This document shows positions 23,501 through 35,322 of a stretch of DNA of 64,000 bases, piece after piece. Below the pieces are notes generated by a model. The model had not been told where the DNA came from. It was given only the letters and a program-made list of their open reading frames with translations, and did no database searches. Source of the stretch: Stagonosporopsis chrysanthemi (Eukaryota; Ascomycota; Dothideomycetes; Pleosporales; Didymellaceae); NCBI GenBank assembly GCA_022560025.1, contig JAFISE010000071.1:90292-154291 (forward strand). Direction: 5' to 3'. The position numbers were made by a program, and so were the translations under genes. Position 1 is the stretch's first letter, and each line of letters opens with the position of its first letter.

Positions 23501-23752
23501 TTTTCGTACAGCAGTAATTGTCTCTCATTTACTTCGGAGGGCGACTTCCACAGTGCCCCAGCACTGAGCAGTATCACTGTTGCTGGACTGCACGAGCAGC
23601 CAAGGCACGTTTCACTCAAGGCTGATGGTAACGAATGCGACTCAGGCGAGCTCGCAACGTCATTTGATGCTGGTGTACTCAGGATTTCGGGCCTGGACAA
23701 GTACACAAGCGATGGTGCTTTTGAGAACGACTTCGAGCTGACCTTCAGTTGA
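20546..23752 (+). CDS. Secreted alpha-glucosidase, glycoside hydrolase family 31
   Basis: Exons 20546-20600, 20663-21186, 21237-21432, 21491-21657, 21706-23445 and 23501-23752 give 977 residues; the introns are 48-62 nt with standard borders. A signal peptide (MRFIGVAALGAALTGFASG) precedes an N-terminal beta domain (YGLAENVHDFRL), the (beta/alpha)8 barrel and a C-terminal beta domain. The likely nucleophile is Asp474 in GIWIDLSE. The likely acid/base is Asp649 in HWGGDN, followed by a fungal-type WMELSAFFPFYRNH segment. A Ser/Ala/Thr-rich linker interrupts the barrel after the nucleophile, as in other fungal extracellular alpha-glucosidases. The enzyme releases glucose from alpha-1,4 (maltose, starch) oligosaccharides outside the cell. 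Many N-glycosylation sequons are present. No amylase or AmyR-like gene is adjacent. Confidence 0.95.
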
Positions 23753-24343
23753 GCGTACTACCATGTACATGAGATCCTAATCTGGAGAATACATAGCCCA
23801 GAGTGATGACCTCGGTGACACAAGTGTTCTTTCGATTCCAGAAAATATGAGTTATGATGCGCTCGAGAACATTTAATCGTTCTCTGTAAGTTGTGATTAC
23901 CGTGGTAAAGCAAACCCGCTCCTGGCATATATACGATGGAACCATGAATGAAAACGTTCCACGACCCACAAATGCCATGTATGGTTCTCGTTCGATGGGT
24001 AAACTTCCTGAAGAATTACAGACGCTTGAGCCGCATGAGTACCATGATGGACACGCCAAGAGTGGAATTGCTTGGCTCCCGTTGGCGCCCCACACTTACT
24101 GTCAGTCTGCTCAGAAACCAGCGCAAACGTTCGTTCATCCACACTTTGCAGTGACGACAGTGCTACGGAGCGTTAGAGAATAGATCGTTGTAAAATGTTC
24201 ATGTTATTGAACCGCGCTTACGTGCGCCTATCGAAGAAAGGTATCGAACGCCAAATGAATCATTTTTCCCATTCCATTATGAAGTCCTCTTTCATCCTTT
24301 GCACTTTTTGCTACCATCATCGATATCTTTAGGGTCCGCAAAT
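23753..24343. other. Convergent 3' intergenic region
   Basis: This 591-bp stretch lies between two convergent genes and should hold both 3' UTRs. No gene is supported. Confidence 0.5.
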
Positions 24344-25047
24344 TTACAGGAAGAAAGCACCAACCGCACCGAGAGCAACGGCCAGGACACCCTGCTGGCT
24401 GGTGCCGATTGCTGCAGCAGCGCCAGTGGCCTCGACAGGAGCTGAGCTCGAAGCACCTGAAGCGCCAGAGGCAGCAGAAGCTCGCGAGGTGGTGAGAGTC
24501 TGAACGGGCAGAGTGGTGGGCTCGGTAACGCCAGATGGGCAGTGCCAGTGGTCGCCATGAGGCTCGCAGGTAGAAGCAGTGACGGCGTGGTCGTGGTCGT
24601 GGTCGTCATCGTCGTGGCTGTGGGACGCAGATGCGGACGCAGCGGGGGCAGATGTGATGCTTCCAGCGGGAGTGGTAGTAGCAGCAGCGGCTGAAGGAGC
24701 GAAGGTGGGTTCAGCTAAGCCCGAAGGGCAGTGCCTGATTGGTGTTAATGCCTTCAGCTCGTTTTGTTTGCTTGGGTGAACTCTACCAGTGGTCATCGTG
24801 AGGCTCGCACACGCCGCTGGCGGTAGCAGAGACAGTGTCGGCGGAGGCCTCAGCAGCAGGAGCGCTCGTGGGCTCAGCAACACCAGAGGGACAGTGCCTA
24901 TTCTGGATTTAGCAAGGTGCCATGAACTTTTACAAATTTGATTCACCAGTGGTCGTCGTGAGGCTCACAGCCTACACCTGTGGCAGTGTAGGTGTTCTGG
25001 GCAGTGACAGCCACAGCAAGGGCAAGTACAACAACGGAAACCCTCAT
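24344..25047 (-). CDS. GPI-type surface protein with three CEPHxDHWHCPSG repeats
   Basis: Exons 25047-24947, 24897-24787 and 24734-24344 (introns of 49 and 52 nt) give 200 residues. A signal peptide (MRVSVVVLALAVAVTAQ) is followed by three copies of C-E-P-H-[DG]-D-H-W-H-C-P-S-G-[VL]-x-E-P-T, a His/Asp run (SHSHDDDDHDHDH) and a Ser/Ala-rich stalk. The end is hydrophobic (VLAVALGAVGAFFL) and fits a GPI attachment signal. In repeats 1 and 2 an intron splits the Trp codon at exactly the same point (TG|G); repeat 3 has none. The clustered His, Cys, Asp and Glu suggest metal binding or disulphide-stabilised small modules at the wall, but that is inference. The exon structure is supported by exact frame closure and by the repeats it completes. 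Confidence 0.85.
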
Positions 25048-26122
25048 CTTGATTCGTTGTATGTTTGAGTTGTAGCGACGGGAGAGTTGCAAGGTGTGCA
25101 ACGAAAGGTAGTACCGGTAGAGTTTCGTGAGATGCGAGAGAAATAACTTGCGTGTGGTTTGTAAGTTTATATTTGACTCCACGCGCATGTGGCGGTACCG
25201 TGAATTACTAGGCTGGATCCATGGCCAAGTCCGCGGGAGCCTTGGCGATGGACATCGGGGTGCTCAACTTTCTACAAAAACCAACGCAAACAGGCTAATT
25301 GACAAGATGGGGCGCAAAAGGTTCACTACCATTGGTGAGGACGGCGGATGTGCCGACGTTGGCGTGGGGCAGGATGCTTGGGCGCAAAGGTTCGCTCTTG
25401 GCACGCATGTGTTGTAGGTGGAGTGCTCACACAAAAGCGCTTATGGACGGAGGGCCTGAAAGACACGAGCAGTCTCGGAGGAGCTCATATGTGGCGAATA
25501 TTTCTCGTTCAGTTGGGCTGACAGACATGTTGGGAGCGTCAAGTACTAACAACATCGAGAGGCAGGACAGCTACCTCAGAATCACACGCCTATGAAGACA
25601 GTCCTTGCAGATAGTAGAGGTACAGCTTTTGCTTACTCGGTTGGACATAAGAGCAAAACTAGCGCAGGTACAAGCCGGGACTCCCTGAACTAGACGAAAG
25701 AGTGCCCAGTCCAGTCATGCGAACAGTACCAGCCGCGAGGATTAGGTTTGTGTATTTGACCGAAAACCGACCGTAGAATATTCGAACCCGTAGATGTACT
25801 CAATGATGTGATTGTCGTTTGAGTCCTCACATATACAGAAATACCTGATAACATAGGGTTCTGAGTCTGGAACAGATGACACACTTCTCGGCTATTGGCC
25901 AGGGCTTTGCTACTCTGAGAAATATTTCCCATAGCATTCTCGTTAGTGAACGGAGAAGAGATGTGTTTCTCCATGAGGGCCCTTAGAGAGCAACAAAGGC
26001 TTTGTACGCGCACAGCCCTTTACCAGATGTGAACACGAATTACAAGTCCACAACTACACAGTACAATGGTTCAATGCCGGTAGCGCTATGCGCTGGGCTA
26101 GAAGCCAACCTTCCCTCAACTC
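25048..26122. other. Intergenic region of 1.1 kb, no gene supported
   Basis: It contains the promoter of the GPI-type gene. Short open frames are present without protein character. No RNA gene or repeat was recognised. Confidence 0.5.
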
Positions 26123-26854
26123 TTACTCATCCAATCTCAACGAACATTCCACAACCCTCAATCTCTTCACATTCTCGACCCTCCTTTCATACTCCTCCAA
26201 ACTCTCGTTCTCATCTTCCGTCTCCTCACCTTGCGCTTCCCTTACACTCCCCTCAACCTTCCACTCCACTAATCCCTTCACCGGCTTTCCCTTCTCCACC
26301 CTTTCCTTCACCCTCCCCTCGCTCCACCAATCCCACATGGCCACATACAGCGTCTCCAACCTCCCAAAGTCCATCAACGCGCACCCAATCCTCTCGAAAT
26401 CATCGTGCCCAGAGTACGTCACCACGATTCTCCTCAGCTGCATCAGAAACACGGGTTTGAGCAGCGAACTCAACTCCCGCAGCCGCGCCGTCTCAGTGCT
26501 GGCACGCGGCATGAAGCGGGAGCTCAGGAACACGATGTCGAGGGCGAAGTTGATGTAAAACTTCTTCGAGGGGACGGCCGTGAAAAAGAAGTGCATCAGT
26601 GAGCCACCCTCGTGGATCATGCTGGCGGTACGCATCTCGCGTGAGACGGAGAAGAGAGGGGGGAGAGGGGGAATGTAACGGATGTGTGGCGTGAAGGTTG
26701 GCTCAGAGTAGGCGTATAGTTCTATGTAGCGCGTGCGGGGTGCTGGCATGGCGTGGGAGAAGATTTGGGCGCGTAGGTTGGCGGGCAGCTCGGGGAAGTG
26801 GTGAAAGATTAGAAGGGTGACGCCGGTACTGTGCAGGAAGTTGGGGGTGGTCAT
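26123..26854 (-). CDS. 2EXR-domain (F-box-like) protein
   Basis: Single exon, 243 residues from the ATG at 26,854. The open frame extends upstream only through a TTG codon, so the first ATG (MTTPNFLHSTG) is taken. The N-terminal segment FHHFPELPANLRAQIFSHA resembles the 2EXR motif: Phe and Leu/Pro followed by an LR..I....A helix. It is followed by a beta strand pair ending in PLFSVSREMR. This family is very expanded in ascomycetes and its role is unknown; the fold start resembles F-box proteins. The C-terminal third is Glu/Lys/Arg-rich. Confidence 0.72.
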   Translation of the reverse strand: MTTPNFLHSTGVTLLIFHHFPELPANLRAQIFSHAMPAPRTRYIELYAYSEPTFTPHIRYIPPLPPLFSVSREMRTASMIHEGGSLMHFFFTAVPSKKFYINFALDIVFLSSRFMPRASTETARLRELSSLLKPVFLMQLRRIVVTYSGHDDFERIGCALMDFGRLETLYVAMWDWWSEGRVKERVEKGKPVKGLVEWKVEGSVREAQGEETEDENESLEEYERRVENVKRLRVVECSLRLDE

Positions 26855-27037
26855 GGTGTGATTCTGTCTTTTGCTGGCACCGCGAATTTTTGCAGTTTCT
26901 GGAGTGTGTAAGATTGAATGCGAGCGGGGGAAGTTCAAGAATTTTGGAGATTAAGTGTTTGTGGGCTGCCTAGCCCTTGGGCGAAGTGAAAGAGAAGGCC
27001 GCAGACAAAGCAACGTTACCGCCAGCATTAACTCAAC

Positions 27038-27891
27038 CTATTCCTCGTCCTTCTCTCCAGTCCAGAATACCCACGCCATTACAATGAGCGTCTTCAACCC
27101 CACCGCGGTCCACAACGCTCCAGCAAGACCGACACCACTGTGTGCCCACAGGCCGCCGATGCAGGCTCCAAGCAGCAACAACAAAGGCGCCCCGATCCTC
27201 CTGTTTCTCTCAACGTTATTCCAAGCGAACAGCTTGGGGTCGGAGAACAAATCGCAGTAGTTACTCGTCAGCACCACGCTCGTTAGGCCGTTGAACTGAA
27301 GCGCGCGTGACGTTACTGCTTGCCCGCTCGACTGGAACGCGACCGAGGCCAGAGGTACAAGGACCTGCCAATGCAAGTCTGTCTTGACTTGATCACCAAC
27401 AGTTACAATGACCGCAGCGACTACAATCAGAAGCAGCTGCGCCGAGTAGCTTGCAATCAACACCCAGCGCTTCTTGGGTGAGAAGTGGCGGTGGAAGCGC
27501 GCAAAGAAGAACGAGCCCAGACAAAAGGATATAATTGAAGTGAGGGCTTTGATCCACCTGATGCCTTCATGGGGTGCAACGATTCCCAGGCCGAGATAAA
27601 CCGTGTTTCCTAAGAAGATTATGAGCCACACTCGACACGTGTTTTGGAACATGCTTACTCACCCGTCTGCATGCTTACAAAACTCCCCCATATGAATACA
27701 GCCGAACTATCCAGTAGTCCCGTGATGATGTAGCCGAAGAGCAACACGGCGTCCGCCCAATTACGGCTGACGTCCTGCTTGAAATGCTTGCTAAGACTAG
27801 AAGAATCCGAATTTTTCGCGACTCGGCCGAGCAGCGGAGATTCCTCGTCAACGGCGCGCGCAGATGCGCGGCGTGGTGCGTTGCCGGACAT
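27038..27891 (-). CDS. DUF1275 (YoaK-type) multi-pass membrane protein
   Basis: Exons 27891-27663 and 27609-27038 (a 53-nt intron) give 266 residues. The hydrophilic N-terminus contains a DEESPLLG acidic-dileucine-like sequence often seen in vacuolar/endosomal targeting. About six membrane segments follow, starting AVLLFGYIITGLLDSSAVF, with the GNTVYLGLG and FQSSGQAVTSRALQFNGLTS features of the DUF1275/YoaK family. The splice joins SMQTG to NTVYLGLG in frame. The transported or sensed substrate is unknown. The gene is divergent from the oxalate decarboxylase gene across 569 bp. Confidence 0.85.
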
Positions 27892-28460
27892 GGTATTGGG
27901 ACAGGTGTGAGGCGTCTGGCTGGGGGTGAGGTGCAGGTGCAGGACACTCAGGTTAGATATGTAGCGGGCCGGACGGCGCGAGTCCAGACACTAGCCAGCA
28001 CTATCGGGCACAGCCAAACAGGTTCTCGCATGCTCGTCCCACTGCGGCATTGCATGCACGGTGCCTGCACGGAAGATCTACAGGCACACGTCAGCTTAAG
28101 CTTTGCAGCAAGCTTTGCTGCCGTGTCGCCGGCAATTGCAGGATATTGCGGGCACGCTGGTGTTCACCTTCTCGATGAAGGAGTTCTGCTAGATGTGTGC
28201 TGCAATGCTGAGACTTGATACGTGCAGTATTCATTAATCGCATGCGGGGAAGTTGGCAATGCGATGGATGCGGATAGCGGGCAGCCACAAGAGCCCTTGT
28301 CATAAGCTTGTAGTGTCGTCATTGTATGTCAACCCGGCAAATACGGAAAATAGCATCTCACTCACCAGCAGGGAGACAATTGCCGAGCGTGCAATCAAAT
28401 AGCGAGAGCTGCCCGCCATTTGGCTGCTGCTTTGCAATTGAGTCCAGGTGAAAACCCATC
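27892..28460. other. Divergent intergenic region
   Basis: This 569-bp stretch lies between the DUF1275 gene (minus) and the oxalate decarboxylase gene (plus) and should carry both promoters. No gene is supported. Confidence 0.5.
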
Positions 28461-29973
28461 ATGCATCTGTCAAGCTTCATCGTTGCGCTGGGCGCCTGTG
28501 GTGTATTGGCTGCACCAGTTGATCAGAAGCCATTGCCAGGCAATGTGCGACACCACGCAGGCCCACACAAGGTCGTAGACCCGTACACGCCTGAGAACCG
28601 CAATCCGTATGACGAGAAGGTTGATGCACAAGGCGACAAGCTGCATCCTTTGCCATGGGTGAGTATGAATGATGGTGACCCACTTAAACACCAAACCATT
28701 CCATCACCATCCAGCCACTAACACCACACAGCGAAACGGTGATGGTGCAGACATGCTGGGTCCTCGTAACAGAGACCGTGAGAGGCAGAACCCTGATCTT
28801 GTCCGCCCACCCAGCACCGACCACGGTAACATGCCTAACATGCGCTGGTCGTTCGCCGACTCGCACATCCGCATCGAAGAGGGAGGCTGGACACGCCAAA
28901 CTACCATCCGTGAGCTGCCCACCAGCAAGGAGCTTGCCGGCGTCAACATGCGCCTGGACGAAGGCGTGATCCGCGAATTGCACTGGCACAAAGAAGCCGA
29001 ATGGGCCTACGTGCTCGAAGGCAGTGTGCGCATCACCGCCCTCGACACCGAAGGCGGCAGTTTTGTCGACGACCTCGAAAAGGGCGATCTCTGGTACTTC
29101 CCCTCTGGCCACCCGCATTCACTCCAAGGCCTGTCCCCCAACGGCACCGAGTTCCTGCTCATCTTCGACGACGGCAACTTCTCCGAGGACTCGACCTTCC
29201 TGCTCACCGACTGGGTGGCGCGCACGCCCAAATCCGTTCTGGCAGAGAACTTCCGCGTCGCGCCAGAAGTCTTCCGTGCGATCCCCCAGAAAGAAAAGTA
29301 CATCTTCCAAGGCTCGAATCCGGATTCCATCGAGAAGGAGATCCCCAGCAAGAGCCCCGGGTACAAGAAGAGCAAGCTGCAGTTCTCGCACAAGATGCTT
29401 GCGCAAGAACCGCTCAACACCACAGGTGGCCAGGTGCGCATCACCGACTCTACCAACTTTCCGCTCTCCAAGACAGTGGCGGCTGCGCATCTCACCATTC
29501 AGCCTGGTGCGCTGAGAGAGATGCACTGGCATCGTGAGTCCCAACCCTAAACCCATGCCTCGCTGCAGTAACCTGTTCCCATACTAACGCCCTCTCCCCC
29601 AGCCAACGCAGACGAATGGTCTTTCTTCATTAAAGGCCGAGCGCGCGTGACCATCTTCGCCGCCGAAGGCACAGCGCGGACCTTCGACTACCAAGCGGGC
29701 GACGTGGGCATCGTGCCACGCAACATGGGCCATTTCATCGAGAACCTGTCCGACGACGAGGAAATAGAGGTGCTTGAGATTTTCCGCGCAGACAAGTTCC
29801 AGGACTTTAGTCTGTTTCAGTGGATGGGGGAGACGCCGCAGAGGCTGGTCAGAGAGCATTTGTTCAAGCAGGATCCGAAGAGTGCGCAGAAGTTTGAGGA
29901 CGCGATTAAGAATGCCGAGAAGGATCCGATAAGAGATACCATGAGGGAGGAGGAGGATAAGGAGGAGTTGTAG
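28461..29973 (+). CDS. Secreted bicupin oxalate decarboxylase
   Basis: Exons 28461-28658, 28732-29533 and 29603-29973 (introns of 73 and 69 nt, both with CTAAC) give 456 residues. A signal peptide (MHLSSFIVALGACGVLA) precedes the PLPWRNGDGA segment and two cupin domains. Each cupin has Mn ligands: HWHKEAEWAY with later HPHS in the first, and HWHPNADEW with later GHF in the second. The lid loop between the N-cupin strands reads SEDST (residues 217-221). It keeps the Glu that in bacterial OxdC (SENST lid) favours decarboxylation over oxidation, so oxalate to formate plus CO2 is predicted. The extracellular location would detoxify oxalate or set ambient pH. The C-terminus is highly charged. Divergent from DUF1275, convergent with the CRT10-like gene. 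Confidence 0.95.
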
Positions 29974-30152
29974 AAACGTCATGAAGGGGGTGTTGATGTG
30001 GGGGCCCGAGAAGTGGTCGTCATGGCGGGGTTCTTCTTGCAAGGACGTCGAGCCCAGAGACTTCAGTGCTGTGCCGTGAACCAGTGTAATGATACCATAT
30101 ATTAATGATACAAAGACTATATGCTCATGGTTGATATGTACCCAAAATTATG

Positions 30153-32405
30153 TTACACTACCAACTCATCAACCTCTGGCATCTCACCTGCCCTCTGCCT
30201 CCCCAGCTCAAACGCCAAAACAGTATGATTCGTAAAATACATTAGCAACCTCCACCTTCGGGAGCCGCTCCGCTCGTCCCCCATGTCTATCTCCTCGCTT
30301 TCTCCGCTAAATCTGTCCGACCGATCCAACATGCCCTGCACCGGCCCAGCCGCAACACCAATCAGCCTCGAGCCCTCGACATCCCAAATCTTTCTTTTAT
30401 CATCATTTGCAAACGGCAGCACATACTCGAGCTGGAAGCTGTACAGTGGACGAGCACTGGGCTTCTCCGTCGACTTGGTCAGACTGAAGATGCCGGCGCG
30501 GCCATGCGGAGAGGCGATGATAAAAACACCTAGTTCGGGGATTTGCGTGCTGTAGCAGTGACGGTCGTGCGAGCCGGTGATGAATGGGAAGGGGCTCCCA
30601 CGTTTGTCGGGGTGCAGTGGCTGGCGGATGGTGATGATGGGTTCGGCATGGTCGCCGACGTAATCGAGAGGTCGTTGATAGAGATGGACGTCTTCCTTTG
30701 TTACAATCAACATTGGTGATGTGATGTGAAGCTGCCGTGGTTAGCCAGAGTCAGCACAGAAGTGAGGAGCGATAGTGCAGTACCTGTCTTGCCAGAGTGA
30801 AAGCCGTGACGATCTCGCAATACGCACGAGCAGGTTGGATAGCATTCACAAAAGCCATATGAGCTTGTGCAGCTGTTGGACTTACGAACATCTCGTCTTC
30901 TGAGTCACTGTCATCGAATTCCAGATCTAGAGAGACAGTCTGGTCTGGTGGTTGATACCACGCCCCAAAAGCATTGACAGCGATGCCTGGTATCTGAGGA
31001 GGTTGATGTGCGTTGTCAAACCCGGTCCCCGGAACCTCAGCTAAATTGAGGAGCTCCTGACTGGTCTCCGTGCTTTCAGCAGAAACGTTTGCTTCCATGC
31101 CTGAGGCGTCCAGCTCCGCTGAACCTTCATTGCTGCCGGATTCTGAGGAGGGAGACAAGGATATCTCATCTTGATCAGATATTGTGGACTCGGTTTCAGA
31201 TATGTCCATAACTTGTGCAACGCTATCTAAGAAATCCTCACTGGAACCGTCGATCGTGTGAGAATTCACTTGCTGATTCACAGAAAACCGATTCTTGCAT
31301 TCACTTACATCCTTGATGTACGGTAGGGGATGGTCTCGAAGCGGACTCGAGTCTTGCAGCGAGCGGTCCTCGTATGCAGTCTCCGCATCTAGAAACATAG
31401 TACTCCAAATCGCGTGTGGGACATTGCTTGGCCTCAAACATGCGCAAGTCCCTGGGCGAAGCATCGGTGCCTTTATAGGATCCTTGGTGCTCGCACAGAA
31501 GCCAAGTCGAATGGTCCGCACAGGCTTCGCCGGATTGTGTAAGTCCCAGATGAGGGTCTCACCAACGATCGAGCAGCTCGAGAGCCACCGCCCGGCCGGA
31601 TCGTCACCGCTGTTGTTGAAGGAGACCGAAGGCACATTGTGACGCGCCGAGAGGACGATGACGTGGTCCTGTCGTCGCGGAGACGGGAAGTCATTTGAAT
31701 CGTCGCTATCGGAACAGTCCTCCAGTCCTGAGCCAAACGAAAGAGGCGCATCACCACGTTCATCGCCAGGGTGTGCCAGTGCATAAGCAATGACAGTGAC
31801 CTTCTCAGTGTTTGCGCTGATAGCAATCATACGCGCCTCTCGATGGATGGCCAAGCCCCACGCGCTGGCACCGACGTTACGGTGTAAGAACGTCCTTACG
31901 GTTTCTTCGATAAGGAATCCGTTTTCGTCCTCTGATGCCTCTCTTTGCTTGTCGAATACGCGCTGGATTTCTTCAGTCCGGTATCCAATCACATCGCCGT
32001 CATCACAGGTAATAAGAATAATCTCGTCTTGACCGAGGTAGTCCACATGGAGTCTGGTAATTGAGTGCGGGTCCTCCGGATCAATCCCATATCTGAGGTT
32101 TGGCGATGAGGTCGGTGGATGCAGGACCAACTCTGGTTCACCTGGGATTGACTGATCTGGGAACTGAGGCTGATAGACGTGGATGGTGTCGTTGCAGGCT
32201 ACGAAATAGAAGTTGTGACTCCGGGATAGAGCGGTCAGGTCGCATCTCCATGCCTTGATTCGCGGCCGCTCATGACGGTCGGGAAACTATTCATGTTAAG
32301 CTCTTATTCTCGCAAGCAAACAGCCGATGCTGATGTGGACCTTAGGCTTACCCTTTTGTGGCCCAGCTGTACACTCGTTGCTGTACATGAGATGTATTTC
32401 GACAT
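30153..32405 (-). CDS. crt10: CRT10-like WD-repeat regulator of ribonucleotide reductase expression
   Basis: Exons 32405-32352, 32286-30782 and 30729-30153 (introns of 65 and 52 nt) give 711 residues. Exon 1 is only 18 codons (MSKYISCTATSVQLGHKR). The join gives KRFPDRHERPRIKAWRCDLT, which closes an otherwise blocked frame, so the exon is well supported. A beta-propeller-like N-terminus (NFYFVACNDTIHVYQPQFP, then WGLAIHREARMIAISANTEKV) is interrupted by a long acidic Ser-rich insert (about residues 350-470). A C-terminal propeller-like segment follows. Yeast Crt10 acts in transcriptional control of RNR2 and RNR3; assignment rests on the overall pattern rather than an alignment. Alternative: another WD40-type scaffold. 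Confidence 0.75.
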
Positions 32406-32844
32406 CCTGCACCCACATTGTTGTGGATTTGAAGTGAGGTCAAAGATGCCGGTTGATTGCGAGAGAAGGTTGATTGCGCGCAAAGCGAGGCTTGGAGCGT
32501 GACGTCGCTAGCGTAGATTGTGAGCTTGCTGGTTCCCGATTGGGTGGGGTATACGCTGCAACAACGCTTAATTCAGAAGCACAATGCAAAATTGGAGAGA
32601 TTCGGAGATTGTCAGCATCTGGCACGTACAGACAACACATGGCAAGCAGAGGTATCATGTTGGCAAATATGCCAGTCATGCAATAAGTGTTTATGGAAGG
32701 ATAGATGTTGTTTCTATGATCATGGAAAAGCTGGGGCGCTGCAGCGGTAAACCAATGTTTTTGCAACACGCGAATACATTGCCTCAAATGTAGCATGATA
32801 TCTTGGTTCGTGGAATGTCTCCAGAACAGGCGACCAAACGCCGT
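32406..32844. other. Short intergenic region
   Basis: This 439-bp stretch holds the promoter of the CRT10-like gene and the 3' region of yhm2; both are on the minus strand. Nothing further is recognised. Confidence 0.5.
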
Positions 32845-34032
32845 CTAGTGCTTTGCGGTAACCTTGTCGCCGGTGAGCTTCTCAACAGCTTCCTTTGCAC
32901 TGTACATTCGTTAGCCAAGTCAGATATGGGGGGTGCAAAAACGAAGACATACACATCGCCAAGAGCAACCATGCAGACTGTCTGCCAGATACCAAGACCA
33001 ATTCTGGGGGTGACACCGCGGTACAGGCCCTTGAGACCGTTGTTGGAGTAGATGTACCTCGCTGCGGAAGCAACGTTCAGGTTCTTAGGACGGTTGGGGT
33101 CGACGGTCTTGGACTGCAGCTCGACGCGGATGACCTCGATGGGCTGGTTCCACGCGCTCAAACCACCACCGACAGCGGAAGCAGTGATCTTCTCGATGAC
33201 GCTCAGCTTCTCGCCGCCCTCCTTGCCTGTCACCTTTCGGATACCGGTCTCAGCAACACGGGACAGACCGAAGCGAGAGCCCCAGTTGGTGACTTGGCGC
33301 ACAGCGACGGCGTTGACACCGCGGTTAATGCCGCGGAGACCCTCGGTGCGCCAGATCTGCATGAATGTCTCCATGGTGCCCGGGGGCTTGAGGCCAGAGG
33401 CCGCGACCTTGTGCTTTGTGATCTCAACAGTCTTCATGCAGGTACAGAAACCCATGGTAGCGTAGGCCTGCGCAAGACCACCGGTCATACCACCCGAAAT
33501 GCCAGCAACGAAGTCGTTGGCGCCGAACGACTTGGCGTAGTACTCGGCCTCGGATGCGACGAAGAGGAGGACGGCGCCCTTGGTGGACGCCTCGATCCAG
33601 GCCCACGGAATGAGTCCCTGGTAGACTGTTCATGGAGGCGTCAGCGCGTGGACTCGAGCACCAGCAGCGGCGCACGGCTACTCACAGCCCTTGACTCCAC
33701 CTCGTCCCCAGACGCGGTTGATGGCGCCCGTCATGCCCTCAGACCTATTGGCAGCCATGGTGGTCTTGACGACCTCCAAAGGCTATGCGCGCGGGGCGGT
33801 CAGCTGCTGTGCTCTTCGCTGTGAACGTGTGGTGTAAGCGTATCGTACCTGTCCCAGAGTCGTCACTTCGAACAAGTTGAGACCCGCGCCCACTGCACGC
33901 ATGTTAGCTTGCCCTGCATGGCTGCGACGGCCTCGACTCACGCAGCAGGTTGCTGAACTTGACCGGCTTCTTCTCGAGCCTGGGCGGCCCGTCTGCCATG
34001 GTGGGCACGCCGGTGGGAGGTGTGGAGCTCAT
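32845..34032 (-). CDS. yhm2: Mitochondrial citrate/2-oxoglutarate carrier Yhm2
   Basis: Exons 34032-33942, 33892-33849, 33782-33686, 33625-32953 and 32899-32845 (introns of 49, 66, 60 and 53 nt) give 319 residues, close to yeast Yhm2. Family hallmarks appear in order: NLFEVTTLGQPLEVVKTTMA, then YQGLIPWAWIEASTKGAVLL, MGFCTCMKTVEIT, GINRGVNAVAVRQ(V)TNWGSR and AWNQPIEVIRVELQSK. The last exon restores the ending VAKEAVEKLTGDKVTAKH. Yhm2 sits in the inner mitochondrial membrane and exchanges matrix citrate for cytosolic oxoglutarate, feeding cytosolic NADPH and acetyl-CoA. It lies directly downstream, on the same strand, of the gene for mitochondrial citrate synthase, with about 0.9 kb between them. 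Confidence 0.95.
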
Positions 34033-34938
34033 CTCTGGGGTTGTCTTATCGCAGGTATGGGCCGGACCAAGGCTGGAGGGTGCTTCGCCGCGCAAGAGAG
34101 TGTGTGAGTGAGGAGAGAAGGGGCAGCCGGCTTGGACAAAAGTGAGGGGCGCGTTGCTCAAGCTCTCAGGCGGCCAGGGTGTAGCGTCGCAGGCCGGCGC
34201 AGTATCGGGCCAGCTGTTCTGGCTGATCCTAGAGCTGTCGGGCAACTTGGCGGACTCCCGAGCGGCAGCTTAAAGTGGTCAGGCTTGCGACGAATCAAAT
34301 GGTGCACATTGGACGGTTAGATCCTGGAAGGCTTCTTGGGGCTGCGCTCGTCTGTTGACTGGCTGCAGAGCTGGAGTACCGTATGTACACCGTGACTTCT
34401 GCGTGCACACGGCCGTGGACCAGACGCTGCTCATGCTGCCCGTGAGGAGCGACCCGGAGACATCAGCCAACGTGTGCCTCGGGCGCCCGCAGGCTCAACA
34501 ATCCCTCCCGCGGGAGCGCTCCGGCCCCAACACGCCAACAATATTTACATACGGTAGTATGTACCATGCCCAAGCACTGGCACGCTGCTGGCCCAAGTTT
34601 TCTGTTGATCCTCCGCGCATGGACTGCGACGACAACCTCCGACCAGCCATGCATGACAAGAAGCCAAATGTAGAGTCAGCCTTTGTCTCGTCGTTTTTGT
34701 CAGTCGCCGCGGCATTTGATCAACCAGTCGAACGTGAAGATGTGGTATTGTAGCAAGGCGTTTACTAAAAGCTATACTGAAGCAGAGACATCCAAGGCTA
34801 TGATGCCTGCAAAGACACCGAATGCACCGGATCCTTATCCCTACACTCCCAATCTAGATAGTACATAGGCGTCTCTTTGACATCTCAAAAAACTCCTCAT
34901 ATCGCTCCTTGACGGCCGCGCAGATCATGACAATATAT
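34033..34938. other. Intergenic region between citrate synthase and yhm2
   Basis: This 906-bp stretch is the promoter and 5' leader of yhm2 plus the 3' region of the citrate synthase gene. No coding character is seen. Confidence 0.5.
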
Positions 34939-35290
34939 TTACAACTTGGCGCCGACCAGCTTGGCGTAGGCCTCGGTGGAGAAGGACTTGGGGCGCTCAA
35001 TGGGGGCGCCGACCGCGCGGTCAATGATGAGCTGGGGCAGCACACCAAGGGCACGCGACACACCGAAGAGAACAGTGTAGTAGTTCTGCTCGGTGAGGCC
35101 GTAGTACTGGAGGAGGACACCGGAGTGGGCGTCGACGTTGGGGTAGGGGTTCTTGGTCTTGCCGTGCTCGGTGAGGACGCCGGGAGCGATCTTGTAGACC
35201 TGGCTGACAAGCTTGAACATGGGGTCGTCGGGCAGGTGCTTCTGGGCGAACTCGCGCTGGGAGACGTAACGGGGGTCAGTCTTGCGGAGA

Positions 35291-35322
<32 letters not shown>

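Noticed and set aside
26855..26938. Longer N-terminus for the 2EXR protein
   Set aside because: It begins with TTG, not ATG, and the extra residues have no domain character.
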